Assembly: GCA_034926865.1 (NCBI GenBank)
Contig: JAYFQP010000003.1
Location: forward strand, 62,001-126,000
Reading direction: 5' to 3'
Origin: RGIG1902 sp034926865
GTDB lineage: Bacteria > Bacillota > Clostridia > Oscillospirales > Butyricicoccaceae
DNA length: 64,000 bases
The notes beneath the pieces were generated by a model, which saw nothing but the letters and a program-made list of their open reading frames with translations, searched no databases and had not been told where the DNA came from. Below are positions 17,997 through 27,036 of the stretch, piece by piece. The position numbers were made by a program, and so were the translations under genes. How positions within the stretch are numbered: position 1 is the stretch's first letter; each line of letters begins with the position of its first letter.

Positions 17997-18938
17997 CTAA
18001 TTTTTAAGTTTTACCGGAAGCTTCACGATATCGTTCCAGTTGTCGTTAATCTCTCTGATAAGCTGAATGCCTACCTTTGATATAAAGACTATCTGAGACA
18101 ATTCTTTAGCCTCGCAGGGCTTTATATCTATCCTGCTGCCTACCACATCCACCTGGCTCCATCCGGAGTCAAGCTTAGCAAAGCCCTTTATGCGGTAGCT
18201 GTTTCCCAATACGCTTTTCAAAAAGGTGATCAGCTTTTCTCGCTCTACAGGCCCCTCAAACTGGATTGAAAAGGTCTTGGGCTTTGTCTCAACCGTGTTT
18301 GTCGTATCTTCACAGGCGGCCCAGCTATACTCGCTGAGGTCTTTGTCAAACAGCTGAGGGTCAATCTCTCCGTATTTTGTTTCAAGTATCATGCAGGTGG
18401 AATTAAGCTTTCTGATAGCCGCTTTAATTTCCTCCGCGCGCTCATCGCTTATAAGATCACGTTTGTTGATGAGGGCAATATTGCAGTGTACCACCTGGCG
18501 CTGAACAGTTTCAAGATCCTCTGCATTATTGAGAAAATCAACTCCGTCAACAAGGCATATCACACCCATCAGCTTATACGGCTGGCCACTTTTCATGACC
18601 TCGACGGCTCCAAGTATCTCCTCAAGATTTGACGGATCAGCAAGCCCTGAGCTTTCAACAAACAGGCAGTCAATATCCATATCTCCCATCTCGGCAAGTG
18701 CGGAAACGAAGTTGAGCTTGAGGCAGGAACAGAAGATAGACCCCCTGCTTATCTCCTTCATTTCTATATCGCCGCTTCTCAGAATATCCCCGTCAATAGA
18801 AAGTTTCCCAAACTCGTTTTGTATTATACCTATTTTTCTGCCCTTCATTTTATCAATAAGCCCCAGAAGCATGGTCGTCTTTCCCGCGCCCAGAAACCCC
18901 GTCAAAACATACAGATTAATCTTTTTTTCGTAACTCAT
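17997..18938 (-). CDS. G3E family GTPase (CobW-like metallochaperone relative)
   Basis: P-loop GTPase with GFLGAGKTT (residues 14-22), NEFGKLSIDGDIL, ESSGLADP (switch II/Walker B) and INKRDL (NKxD), then a CobW C-terminal domain. The metal-binding CxCC of COG0523 proteins is degenerate: the segment reads GSIFCSC, with Cys70 and Cys72 only. Members act in metal (Zn, Ni, Co) insertion or corrinoid-linked activation; substrate unknown here. Overlaps arsR by 4 bp, so tightly coupled. Confidence 0.88.
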   Translation of the reverse strand: MSYEKKINLYVLTGFLGAGKTTMLLGLIDKMKGRKIGIIQNEFGKLSIDGDILRSGDIEMKEISRGSIFCSCLKLNFVSALAEMGDMDIDCLFVESSGLADPSNLEEILGAVEVMKSGQPYKLMGVICLVDGVDFLNNAEDLETVQRQVVHCNIALINKRDLISDERAEEIKAAIRKLNSTCMILETKYGEIDPQLFDKDLSEYSWAACEDTTNTVETKPKTFSIQFEGPVEREKLITFLKSVLGNSYRIKGFAKLDSGWSQVDVVGSRIDIKPCEAKELSQIVFISKVGIQLIREINDNWNDIVKLPVKLKN

Positions 18939-19270
18939 ATATTCTTCTCCTCACTTATATATTCATCTCTGCATTTGCAAAGTAAAGCTTCTTCTTTTGC
19001 GTCGGTCAGTTCTACAAACATTTTTAGCCACGCTGCCCGGCATTCGCCGTCTATCGAATAATGAACCCATCTGCCTTCCTTCCGCCCCTTAACAAGCCCT
19101 GCAGAACAAAGTATTTTCATATGGTGTGAAAGCGTGGGCTGGCCTATCCCAAGCTCTTCAAGAATCTTGCAGGCGCATTTCTCCCCACCTTTAAGCATGC
19201 TGAGTATTTTAAGCCGGTTTGCATCGCCCAACGCCTTGAATATTTCAGCTTCAGTTGTATAATCTTCCAT
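18935..19270 (-). CDS. ArsR/SmtB family metal-responsive repressor
   Basis: Winged-helix repressor of about 111 residues. ALGDANRLKILSML begins the DNA-binding core, and the recognition helix reads IGQPTLSHHMKILCSAGLV. The alpha-3 metal motif is KCACKIL (Cys32 and Cys34), matching the CxC of ArsR-type arsenic/antimony sensors, and a second CKC lies near the C-terminus. ATG 19270 is chosen because AAGGTGG lies 5 nt before it; the frame is open further upstream through the promoter. Probably autoregulates the three-gene operon. Confidence 0.9.
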   Translation of the reverse strand: MEDYTTEAEIFKALGDANRLKILSMLKGGEKCACKILEELGIGQPTLSHHMKILCSAGLVKGRKEGRWVHYSIDGECRAAWLKMFVELTDAKEEALLCKCRDEYISEEKNI

Positions 19271-19283
19271 AAAAACCACCTTA

Positions 19284-19297
19284 TCGATACTTATCAA
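19284..19297 (-). promoter_or_regulatory. Candidate ArsR operator
   Basis: An imperfect palindrome TTGATA-AG-TATCGA between the -10 element and the arsR ribosome site. ArsR proteins bind short imperfect inverted repeats at or after the promoter, so this fits autorepression. Confidence 0.6.
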
Positions 19298-19310
19298 TCT
19301 ATCTAAAAGT

Positions 19311-19339
19311 ATAGTAGCATATTCATCGATGCATGTCAA
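19311..19339 (-). promoter_or_regulatory. Sigma-A promoter of the arsR operon
   Basis: TTGACA (19334-19339), 17-nt spacer, TACTAT (19311-19316) on the minus strand. Confidence 0.8.
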
Positions 19340-19348
19340 TGTGTATTG

Positions 19349-19393
19349 AAAAAATTCCCCGAAGCAGCAAATTTTAAGATGCCGCTTCGGGGG
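19349..19393 (-). terminator. Terminator after the DUF554 gene
   Basis: Stem CCCCGAAGC/GCTTCGGGG with an A-rich loop, followed by AATTTTTT on the minus strand. Ends the long yqfC-to-DUF554 operon just before the arsR promoter. Confidence 0.85.
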
Positions 19394-19407
19394 ATTTAAT
19401 TATGTAA

Positions 19408-20133
19408 TCAAAAAAGCCTTGATATCAGGCTGAACACAAGCGGCATGAAGGCCGCAGGGATCAGATTCGCCACATTGAACTTTTTTATTTCCCACATATT
19501 GAAGGCCAGAAGCATCAAAACAGCAGAGCCCACAAGAGACATCTGGCTGACGACAACCTCGCCGAGATAGGGGGCAATTATATTTGCAAGCACAGTAAGC
19601 ACACCCTGATATATCAAAACCGACCCAGCCGAAAGCAAAACCCCAACGCCGTAGACCGTCCCGAATATCACCGAGGATATACAGTCAAGCACCGCCTTTG
19701 TATAAAGAGTCGTAGGGTTGCCCAAAGCGCCGTCCTCAATAGACCCGATTATTGCCATAGCCCCTGCGCAAAAAAGAACTGTTGTGGAAGCGAACCCCTC
19801 TCCCAGATTGCCGTCTCCGTTTGCAAAAGCTTTTTTTATCATATCAGACACCTTCTGGAACATAGCGTCTATCCGCATAGCCTCTCCGAGTATGGCCCCC
19901 GACACCAGCGACAGCAGCATTATAAGCATATACTGGCTCGTAATGCTGCCGTCGGAGGCTGCTTTCAGCCCCGCGGACATTACCCCCGCAACTCCTATCA
20001 GAAACACAGCTGTCGCCGCCGCATCGAACACAATCTTTCTGAAGCGCTCCGGCATACCCTTTTTAAGCAGAAGGCCCAAGCTGCCCCCAGCCAATATCCC
20101 AGCGCAATTGACCAACGTCCCGATCCCTATCAT
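19408..20133 (-). CDS. DUF554 family membrane protein
   Basis: A 241-residue integral membrane protein with about seven helices and the DUF554 opening MIGIGTLVNCAGILAGGSLGLLL. Homologues (Bacillus YdfK, E. coli YqgA) are conserved but of unknown function. Starts 7 bp after mutS2 without a clear ribosome site, so translation may depend on coupling to mutS2. End of the operon. Confidence 0.85.
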   Translation of the reverse strand: MIGIGTLVNCAGILAGGSLGLLLKKGMPERFRKIVFDAAATAVFLIGVAGVMSAGLKAASDGSITSQYMLIMLLSLVSGAILGEAMRIDAMFQKVSDMIKKAFANGDGNLGEGFASTTVLFCAGAMAIIGSIEDGALGNPTTLYTKAVLDCISSVIFGTVYGVGVLLSAGSVLIYQGVLTVLANIIAPYLGEVVVSQMSLVGSAVLMLLAFNMWEIKKFNVANLIPAAFMPLVFSLISRLF

Positions 20134-20140
20134 ATATTTA

Positions 20141-22516
20141 TTATTTGAGCGTGACCACCGTCACTCCCATTTCCCCTTCACCGTAAACTCCCGATCTGAA
20201 GCTTTTTATTCTCGGGTCTTTCTTTAACTGGGCCTGTATGGCGGCTCTTAAAACTCCGGTCCCCTTGCCGTGTATGACCGTGACCCCTTCAAGGTGGAAC
20301 CTTGCGGCATGGTCAATGAATCTGTCGACTTCCATAAGCGCCTCATCTGCCGTCATGCCTCTGACGTCTATCGACTGTTTTAGCTCTTTAGGCGGCTCAG
20401 GGGCGGCACCTTTTCTGCGCTTTATGGGCTCCTTAAGGGGTTGATGGTTTTCCAGAAGCGTAAGTTCCTTCTTTTTTGCCGTTATGCGGAGTATGCCTGC
20501 CTGAAGGATAGCTGTGTCGCTGTCGGGGCTTGATTCGAGCACCGTAGCTTTTGTGCCTGTCTTGACTATTTCCACAAGGTCGCCTGCCTTAAGCTCTCTC
20601 GGAAGCGGCATTGCCTTTTTCTCGACCCTTTTTGAAGATATCTCCTTTTCGGCCTTCGAAAGCTCTCCTCTGAATGCAGCTCTGGCGGCTGCAAGGTTCA
20701 TATCCTCGCCTTCCTCGGCCTTAAGCTTAAGCTTTCTGGCCTCGTCAACAACGGCGTCCGCCGTCCGCTTAGCCTGCCCGATTATTTCGTTTGCCTTGAG
20801 CTTCGCATCAAGTATAAGCTTATCGCGCTCACGTTCGAGGCTGCTTAAGTGCTTCTGAGCCTGCTCATTTGCAAGCTTTGCGTCCCTAAGCTCCTTTTCA
20901 GCTTCCCCAAGACGGCTTTCCAAAGCCTGGCGCTTTTCCTCAAGCTTTGAAATGACCTCCTCGAACCGCTTGTTTTTACTATCCACCTTGCTTCCGGCAG
21001 ACTGAATTACAGCTTTGTCTATGCCGAGACGCTCAGATATGGCAAAGGCATTCGATTTTCCCGGCACTCCGAATACGAGCTTATATGTGGGCTTTAATGT
21101 AGCCACGTCAAACTCACAGGAGGCATTTTCTACTCCCTTGGTCTCGAGAGCGTACATCTTAAGCTCCGAGTAATGCGTAGTGGCGGCTACCCTACAGCCC
21201 ATTTCCCTCAGCCGCTCGATTATCGCGATGGCCAGCGCCGCCCCCTCAACAGGGTCAGTTCCCGCTCCAAGCTCATCCATAAGAACAATTGAGCTATCGC
21301 CGGCCTCCTCGAGTATCTTTACTATATTGCTCATATGAGAAGAGAACGTTGAAAGGGACTGTTCAATGCTCTGTTCGTCTCCGATATCGGCAAGAACGCT
21401 TTTATATATGGCCACCTGGCCGCCCTCGGAAGCTGGTATCTGAAGGCCGCTCTGCGCCATAAGGGTCAAAAGCCCCAGGGTCTTGAGGCTTACTGTCTTG
21501 CCTCCGGTGTTAGGCCCTGTGATAATTACCGTATCCGCCGAGCCGCCGATAGTGAAGTCTATCGGAACAGCCTTATCCTGATCAAGAAGCGGATGTCTCG
21601 CCTTCAAAAGCCTTGTCTGACCCTTTTCGACAAGCCTCGGCCTTGAGGCTTTAAGCTTATAGGCAAGCTTGCCGCGGGCAAATATATAATCGATGGCACA
21701 CAAAAGCTCATAATCCCGCTGAATAGCCTCACCAAAATCCGCAACCTCAGCCGAGAGCTTATAGAGTATACGCTCAATCTCGTCGCGCTCCTTTGAAAAG
21801 AGCACCCTTAAGGCATTGTTCTGTTCAACTACAGCAGAGGGCTCGATGAACAACGTCGCGCCGCTGGAGGATACATCATGGACAAGCCCTGCAAATGAGC
21901 CGCGGTACTCAGCTTTTACAGGAACCACATAACGCCCGTTTCGCTGAGTAACGATACTGTCCTGAAGCATCTTAGAATAAGAAGACGAGGTTACCACTTT
22001 ATTCAGAACATCGCGAATCTTTGATGAGGCGGCACGTATCTGCCTTCTTATATCGTAAAGCTCTGAGCTTGCGCTGTCGGATATCTCTTCTTCCGACACT
22101 ATAGACTCACCTATCTGTTCCTCGAGATACTTGTTGCCGCTAAGGGATGAAAAATAGCTGTCGATGGAGGTTTTTTCCTCCTTCTGATTTTCTAGATAGT
22201 GCCTTGTGCTTCTCGCCGCGCTCAAAAGCGAAGCTATATGCAGAAGTTCTGAAGGATTTAGGCTTCCGCCCATCTGTGCCCTCTTTACGGAGTTAGATAC
22301 ATCCTTTATTCCCGAAAGAGAAGGACTTCCGTAAAGCCCCATAAGATATACTGCATCTGCACACTGCTGCTGCGCGTGTTCGCACTCGGCAAGAGTGTCG
22401 AATGGTCTCAGCTCCATGGCCTGATTTTTGGCCATCTGGCTTTGAGCCTCCTGAGCCAGCAGCTCCAACACCTTGAAATATTCAAGGGTGGCCAGTGATT
22501 TTTCTTTCATAGTCAT
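20141..22516 (-). CDS. mutS2: Endonuclease MutS2
   Basis: MutS-family ATPase without mismatch-recognition domains; family roles are suppression of homologous recombination and, in Bacillus, rescue of collided ribosomes. Core and clamp regions, then the ATPase with Walker A TGPNTGGKTVSLKT (about residue 335) and DELGAGTDPVEG, a coiled-coil linker (about 510-640), KOW-like GDLVEIVKTG, and a C-terminal Smr nuclease domain (IDVRGMTADEA and HGKGTGVLR). 791 aa is normal. GAGGAATAAATA precedes the ATG; recO ends 3 bp upstream. Confidence 0.96.
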   Translation of the reverse strand: MTMKEKSLATLEYFKVLELLAQEAQSQMAKNQAMELRPFDTLAECEHAQQQCADAVYLMGLYGSPSLSGIKDVSNSVKRAQMGGSLNPSELLHIASLLSAARSTRHYLENQKEEKTSIDSYFSSLSGNKYLEEQIGESIVSEEEISDSASSELYDIRRQIRAASSKIRDVLNKVVTSSSYSKMLQDSIVTQRNGRYVVPVKAEYRGSFAGLVHDVSSSGATLFIEPSAVVEQNNALRVLFSKERDEIERILYKLSAEVADFGEAIQRDYELLCAIDYIFARGKLAYKLKASRPRLVEKGQTRLLKARHPLLDQDKAVPIDFTIGGSADTVIITGPNTGGKTVSLKTLGLLTLMAQSGLQIPASEGGQVAIYKSVLADIGDEQSIEQSLSTFSSHMSNIVKILEEAGDSSIVLMDELGAGTDPVEGAALAIAIIERLREMGCRVAATTHYSELKMYALETKGVENASCEFDVATLKPTYKLVFGVPGKSNAFAISERLGIDKAVIQSAGSKVDSKNKRFEEVISKLEEKRQALESRLGEAEKELRDAKLANEQAQKHLSSLERERDKLILDAKLKANEIIGQAKRTADAVVDEARKLKLKAEEGEDMNLAAARAAFRGELSKAEKEISSKRVEKKAMPLPRELKAGDLVEIVKTGTKATVLESSPDSDTAILQAGILRITAKKKELTLLENHQPLKEPIKRRKGAAPEPPKELKQSIDVRGMTADEALMEVDRFIDHAARFHLEGVTVIHGKGTGVLRAAIQAQLKKDPRIKSFRSGVYGEGEMGVTVVTLK

Positions 22517-22519
22517 TAT

Positions 22520-23272
22520 TTATTCCTCTTGCTTAAAAAGCGATTTATAAAAATCAAGCGCTTTGTAGCCCTGTTCGGTTTTATCAAGAAGATACTCCTC
22601 GCAAAAGCGCACAAGACGCTTAAGTGACTCCGTTGGCAAATTAAAGGAAAAGAGCCGCTTCATATCGCATGACAAAATATACCTTGCCGCCTCCACCGCC
22701 TCTTCGTCAAGGAATATCCCGCCGAAGGGCCGGTCACCTGCACAGCTTTGGCATATCATCGTTCCGTTTTCCGTATTTATGTATCCCCCCGTCCCCGCGC
22801 TGCCGCATATGGGGCAGCATGATATATCAGGGGAATAACCGCACAGGGCCATATACCTGAGTTCAAAAGCCGCTTTGATGACAGGCTGTGGGAAAATCCC
22901 CTTTTCAAGCGCATAGAAGCTGTTAAGCGCAAGTCTGAGAACCTCTCCGTCACCCGTGCCTTCTTCTGGCTCGGCCATCAGCACCTGAGAAAAATAGCTT
23001 GCAAGAGCCATCTTTTCTATATCGGCACAAAGTCCGTAGAACTGTGCTTTGATATAACTGTCATCAAGGGTGAATCTGCCGTCTTTTTCAAACAGCGACA
23101 GTTCCGAATAACAAAAAAGCTGGGTTCCCGAAGAAAGACGGCTGCCCTTTCTCCTTGAGCCGGCAGCCTTTACGGTTATCTTCCCCCGCTCCTTTGTAAG
23201 AACGGTCAATATCTTATCGCTCTCTTTGTAATTGACGGCCCGCAGGATTATCCCCTCTGCCGTTATGTTCAT
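22520..23272 (-). CDS. recO: DNA repair protein RecO
   Basis: Recombination mediator of the RecFOR pathway. N-terminal OB fold (AEGIILRAVNYKESDKILTVLT), helical middle, and a four-cysteine zinc finger CPICGSAGTGGYI...MICQSC, of the type seen in Deinococcus and Gram-positive RecO. 250 aa is normal. Its ATG overlaps the stop of the short yqzL-like gene. Confidence 0.95.
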   Translation of the reverse strand: MNITAEGIILRAVNYKESDKILTVLTKERGKITVKAAGSRRKGSRLSSGTQLFCYSELSLFEKDGRFTLDDSYIKAQFYGLCADIEKMALASYFSQVLMAEPEEGTGDGEVLRLALNSFYALEKGIFPQPVIKAAFELRYMALCGYSPDISCCPICGSAGTGGYINTENGTMICQSCAGDRPFGGIFLDEEAVEAARYILSCDMKRLFSFNLPTESLKRLVRFCEEYLLDKTEQGYKALDFYKSLFKQEE

Positions 23273-23373
23273 TTAATATCTCCGCCCTCTGTTTTACCGC
23301 TTTGCAGCTTATACAAAAGATATGCCTGGGTGAGTCCCGTCTCTTTGAAAAATCTCCACATATTGTCCTGCAT
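23269..23373 (-). CDS. yqzL: YqzL-like small protein
   Basis: A 34-codon gene too short for most gene finders. The product runs MQDNMWRFFKETGLTQAYLL then YKLQSGKTEGGDIK, matching the YqzL pattern (a W-x-x-F...T-G...YLL(Y/F)K core). GAGGTGA lies 6 nt before its ATG, its TGA overlaps the recO ATG (ATGA), and it lies between era and recO as in Bacillus. Function unknown. Confidence 0.85.
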   Translation of the reverse strand: MQDNMWRFFKETGLTQAYLLYKLQSGKTEGGDIK

Positions 23374-23448
23374 GAAAATCACCTCAACATTAGTCTTTGG
23401 GATTTTGTTCATGTTACACTCGTAAAATATTGCAGGTTGAGGGAAATA

Positions 23449-24345
23449 TTAGCGCTCGTCGTAGCCGAAATTTCGTATTAGCCCAAGACTGTTGCGCCAA
23501 TCCTCCTTGACCTTGACCCAGAGCTGCAAATAGACCTTGCACCCCAGGCCATCCTCAATATCTTTTCTAGCAAGCTCGCCGATTTTTTTCAGCATTGCTC
23601 CCTTAGCGCCTATAATTATTCCTTTATGGCTGTTTCTCTCACAGTAAATGACAGCGCTTATGTCCATTATATCCGAACCCTCGCGCTCGCTGAACTGCTC
23701 TATCTCCACAGCTGTCCCGTGAGGAACTTCCTTATCTAGAAGCGTCAAAAGCTTTTCCCTTATTATCTCGGCAACTACCTGACGTTCAGGCTGGTCGGAC
23801 ACCATATCCTCCGGGAAAAGGGCCGGGGAATCAAAGCACTGCCCTTTAAGTGTATCCTCCAAAAGCCCTAATCCATCGCCGGTCTTTGCCGATAACGGGA
23901 TTATCTCAAGGAAGTCATGTGCCTGACCGTAAACGGCCATAACCTCAAGAAGCTTTTCTTTTTCAACCGTGTCGATTTTATTTATGACGAGTATGGCAGG
24001 CATGTTGAACTGCTTTATCCTGTCGATAAGCATCTGCTCGGGTATGCCAATTCTCGCCACAGGCTCGACAAGCAAAATTGCGGTATCAACATCCGATACC
24101 GTTTCATTGACTATCTTTACCATAAAATCTCCCAGGCGATTCTTAGGCTTGTGCAGGCCCGGCGTATCAAGGAACACCATCTGGTATTCGCCTTTTGTAA
24201 GCACACCCGTTATACGTGTGCGTGTAGTCTGAGGCTTATCCGAAACAATAGCAATCTTTGTGCCGCAAAGAGCATTCATAAGGGTGGATTTTCCCACATT
24301 TGGCCTGCCGACAACGGAAAATACCCCTGTTTTAATTACTTCCAT
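23449..24345 (-). CDS. era: GTPase Era
   Basis: Ribosome-assembly GTPase binding the 3' end of 16S rRNA. G1 GRPNVGKSTL, G3 DTPGLHKP, G4 NKID and a C-terminal KH domain (IIGAKGAMLKKIGELARKDIE). 298 aa is normal. Lies 7 bp after ybeY. The genes dgkA and cdd, which often sit between ybeY and era in Bacilli, are absent. Confidence 0.97.
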   Translation of the reverse strand: MEVIKTGVFSVVGRPNVGKSTLMNALCGTKIAIVSDKPQTTRTRITGVLTKGEYQMVFLDTPGLHKPKNRLGDFMVKIVNETVSDVDTAILLVEPVARIGIPEQMLIDRIKQFNMPAILVINKIDTVEKEKLLEVMAVYGQAHDFLEIIPLSAKTGDGLGLLEDTLKGQCFDSPALFPEDMVSDQPERQVVAEIIREKLLTLLDKEVPHGTAVEIEQFSEREGSDIMDISAVIYCERNSHKGIIIGAKGAMLKKIGELARKDIEDGLGCKVYLQLWVKVKEDWRNSLGLIRNFGYDER

Positions 24346-24352
24346 TTATTAT

Positions 24353-24850
24353 CTATTTCCTCTCAAGTCCTATTTGAGTCATTATGCTTTCTTCCATCTC
24401 GCGCATCGCGGCCTTCTGCTCCCCTTCATCCATATGGTCATAACCCAATAGGTGAAGTATGCTGTGTACTGTAAGATAAGCGCACTCGCGCTCAAACCCA
24501 TGGCCAAGCTCTTCTCCCTGCTGTTTTGCGCGTTCCACTGAGATTATCATATCTCCAAGCGGAAGCGTGCCCGTATCAGGGTCTAAATCAACCTCTGCGT
24601 CATCAGGCGCCGTCCCCTCCATAAACTCATTTAGCGGAAACGACAAAACATCGGTAGGCCTGTCCACCCCTCTGAAATCACGGTTTATATCCCTTATCCC
24701 GTCATCGTCGGTCATTGTTATATCAACAGAAGCATCAAAGGGATATTCAAAAACATCATAAGCAGCCGATGCGGCTTTTCTGATAAGCGCTTCGGCATTC
24801 TTGTCCCGAAGAGCGCGCCTGCCAAGTATCTTAATCTTTATTTTTGACAT
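24353..24850 (-). CDS. ybeY: Endoribonuclease YbeY
   Basis: Zinc-dependent RNase for 16S rRNA 3' maturation and ribosome quality control. The metal site H-x3-H-x5-H is visible in TVHSILHLLGYDHMDEGE, with DRPTDVLSFP upstream. Start placed at 24850 (MSKIKIKIL), preceded by AAGGAAG inside the phoH 3' end; the frame is open to 24904 but the extra residues are basic and not conserved-looking. Confidence 0.95.
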   Translation of the reverse strand: MSKIKIKILGRRALRDKNAEALIRKAASAAYDVFEYPFDASVDITMTDDDGIRDINRDFRGVDRPTDVLSFPLNEFMEGTAPDDAEVDLDPDTGTLPLGDMIISVERAKQQGEELGHGFERECAYLTVHSILHLLGYDHMDEGEQKAAMREMEESIMTQIGLERK

Positions 24851-25835
24851 GGAAAGTACGCTTCCTTTCCTGCTTTTTGTTTTTTTCCTGATCTTGCCTC
24901 TCATATGCCTTTATGATTTTAGCCACAAGCTCATGGCGCACCACATCCCTGTGATCAAAGGTGCAGACAGCGATATCGTCTATACCCTTAAGGATGTGCA
25001 TAGCCTCCTTAAGGCCGCTTATCTTGCCTGTAGGAAGATCTATCTGTGTTATATCCCCTGTTATGACAGCCTTTGAGCCGAAGCCGATTCTTGTAAGGAA
25101 CATCTTCATCTGCTCCGGAGTAGTATTCTGCGCTTCGTCAAGTATTATGAAGGCATCATCAAGGGTACGGCCTCTCATATATGCAAGCGGCGCTACCTCA
25201 ATATTTCCCCTTTCAAGGTAACGGTGATATGCCTCAGGGCCAAACATGTCAAAAAGAGCATCGTAAAGAGGCCTTAGATAAGGATCTACCTTGTTCTGCA
25301 AATCGCCGGGAAGAAACCCCAGCTTTTCTCCGGCCTCGACGGCAGGACGCGTCAAAATTATTTTGTTGACCTGTTTATCCCTGAACGCAGCCACAGCACA
25401 GGCCACGGCGAGATATGTTTTTCCTGTGCCCGCAGGGCCTACGCCGACGGTAATTATATTCTTGACGATAGAATCCACATATGTCTGCTGCCCCAAAGTT
25501 TTAGCTTTGACAGGCTTTCCGCGTACAGTAACGCAGATAACGCCCTTGCCCATCTGCTCGATCTTATCCTGCTGCCCCTCACGTACAAGGGATATGATAT
25601 AGTTTACATTTTGAGAAGATATATCTTCGCCTCGTGCCGCCAGCCCCAAAAGGGCCTCGACGGCCTGTTTGGCATTCATGACGTTTTCTGCTTCTCCTGT
25701 GATCTTCAGCTCCGTTTCCCTGTTGACGATATGGACATCGTACTCCTTCTCGAGAAGCTTGATATTGCTGTCAAAGGAGCCAAACAGATTGATTATCTGC
25801 TCGATGCGCTCTACGTTTACCGACTGCTCTGTCAT
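24831..25835 (-). CDS. phoH: PhoH family ATPase
   Basis: RecA-fold ATPase of the PhoH/PhoL type, conserved beside ybeY and probably acting in RNA metabolism. An N-terminal KH-like part (residues 1-90) precedes Walker A GVGPAGTGKTYLA, then LPGDLQNKVDPYLRPLYDAL, DEAQNTTPEQMKMFLTR and TGDITQIDLP. About 334 aa. The ATG at 25835 sits 9 nt after GGAG; the preceding TTG is in frame but less likely. Confidence 0.94.
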   Translation of the reverse strand: MTEQSVNVERIEQIINLFGSFDSNIKLLEKEYDVHIVNRETELKITGEAENVMNAKQAVEALLGLAARGEDISSQNVNYIISLVREGQQDKIEQMGKGVICVTVRGKPVKAKTLGQQTYVDSIVKNIITVGVGPAGTGKTYLAVACAVAAFRDKQVNKIILTRPAVEAGEKLGFLPGDLQNKVDPYLRPLYDALFDMFGPEAYHRYLERGNIEVAPLAYMRGRTLDDAFIILDEAQNTTPEQMKMFLTRIGFGSKAVITGDITQIDLPTGKISGLKEAMHILKGIDDIAVCTFDHRDVVRHELVAKIIKAYERQDQEKNKKQERKRTFHVKNKD

Positions 25836-25851
25836 CAATTATTTCTCCTGT

Positions 25852-27030
25852 TTATTGAATTGCCCTCTCAGTCCCGGTCTTTTCGACGCATTCCGCTGAA
25901 AGCACGCCGTATATGGAGTCTTCCCCAAAGTAATACTCAAAACCGGATGTTTTAACTTCTCCGCCCTGACACAAGGCCGCAAGGGTATCGGCGCATGACT
26001 GCTCAAGGATCTCGGCACAGGCGTTTTCTGAAAGCTCGAGCAGTCGGGGCGTGCATTCGTAATATGTCTCTTTCACAAGGGCCACAGGAACCGAAAAGCC
26101 CTTATCGTTCCGCAACTCCAGCGTTTCTTTTGTTTTATAATAACATGCGAAAGGCATTTTTTCAATAAGGGGCATTTCAATACGGCGCCTTCCTATAATA
26201 ATGCTGTAATATACCCTTTTTGCGCCAGTTTCATCAAGCCCGTATATTTCCCGGCTGAGCGCCAGTTTAACTTTTCTGTAAGTTTTTAGGGTGATATCGG
26301 CCATTGATCCGATAAGTCTTGTTTCACCCTGGCTGCTTGTTATAGTTCCCGATACAAGAAGGTCTCCCGGCACGACTGCGTCACCCACTGAAACCTTGCT
26401 ATCCCCACGCAGAACCTGCATGTTCTCAATAACACCGGTCTTGTCACTGATTATGTCGCATGGCTGTTTTTCAGGCACTATTTGCTGATTCATGTCTCGC
26501 TCGACAATGCTGACATATGCCTCGGTTCCGCTCATATTTATCGTTACATAGGCAATATCGTCACGCATCGACATAAGCTCAAGCTTTATGTTATTTGTAT
26601 CGATAGATGAACAAAGCTTTCCTGTCCTGAGCCCAAGATCAGAAAGCTGATTCCATATCTCCCTTTGGGATATGCTCTCGCACCCGCTGATAGTTACCCT
26701 CCACAAAAATCGTGTGGACAAAAAACATACGAATGCGCAGATGAAAGCCGAGGCTATAAGAAAATACCTTTTTCTAAACGGGCTGAGTGCATGTGCTATG
26801 CCGCTTGTTTCGGTAATTTTGACACTGCACATGCACTGTTCGGCAAAAGGCTTTACTCTCAGATAATTGCGGACGGACATGCCCGCTCTTATCCTGTCCT
26901 CTCCAAGCCTTCTTATGCCCCATATCTCAACACCGCCGGCCCAGCACATATTGAGAAATCGCTCAACATAAGCGCTTGTCACTTCAAGCGTGACCGATCC
27001 TCTGAAAAATCTTATCATTTTTTTGATCAT
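25852..27030 (-). CDS. yqfD: Sporulation protein YqfD
   Basis: Mother-cell sporulation protein, the family partner of YqfC; required for spore formation in Bacillus and Clostridia. A YqfD N-terminal domain (FFRGSVTLEVTSAYVERFLN), one membrane helix (about 91-112, FLIASAFICAFVCFL), then a long extracytoplasmic region. 392 aa is normal. 6 bp after yqfC, and phoH follows 16 bp on. Confidence 0.93.
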   Translation of the reverse strand: MIKKMIRFFRGSVTLEVTSAYVERFLNMCWAGGVEIWGIRRLGEDRIRAGMSVRNYLRVKPFAEQCMCSVKITETSGIAHALSPFRKRYFLIASAFICAFVCFLSTRFLWRVTISGCESISQREIWNQLSDLGLRTGKLCSSIDTNNIKLELMSMRDDIAYVTINMSGTEAYVSIVERDMNQQIVPEKQPCDIISDKTGVIENMQVLRGDSKVSVGDAVVPGDLLVSGTITSSQGETRLIGSMADITLKTYRKVKLALSREIYGLDETGAKRVYYSIIIGRRRIEMPLIEKMPFACYYKTKETLELRNDKGFSVPVALVKETYYECTPRLLELSENACAEILEQSCADTLAALCQGGEVKTSGFEYYFGEDSIYGVLSAECVEKTGTERAIQ

Positions 27031-27036
27031 AAAGTT

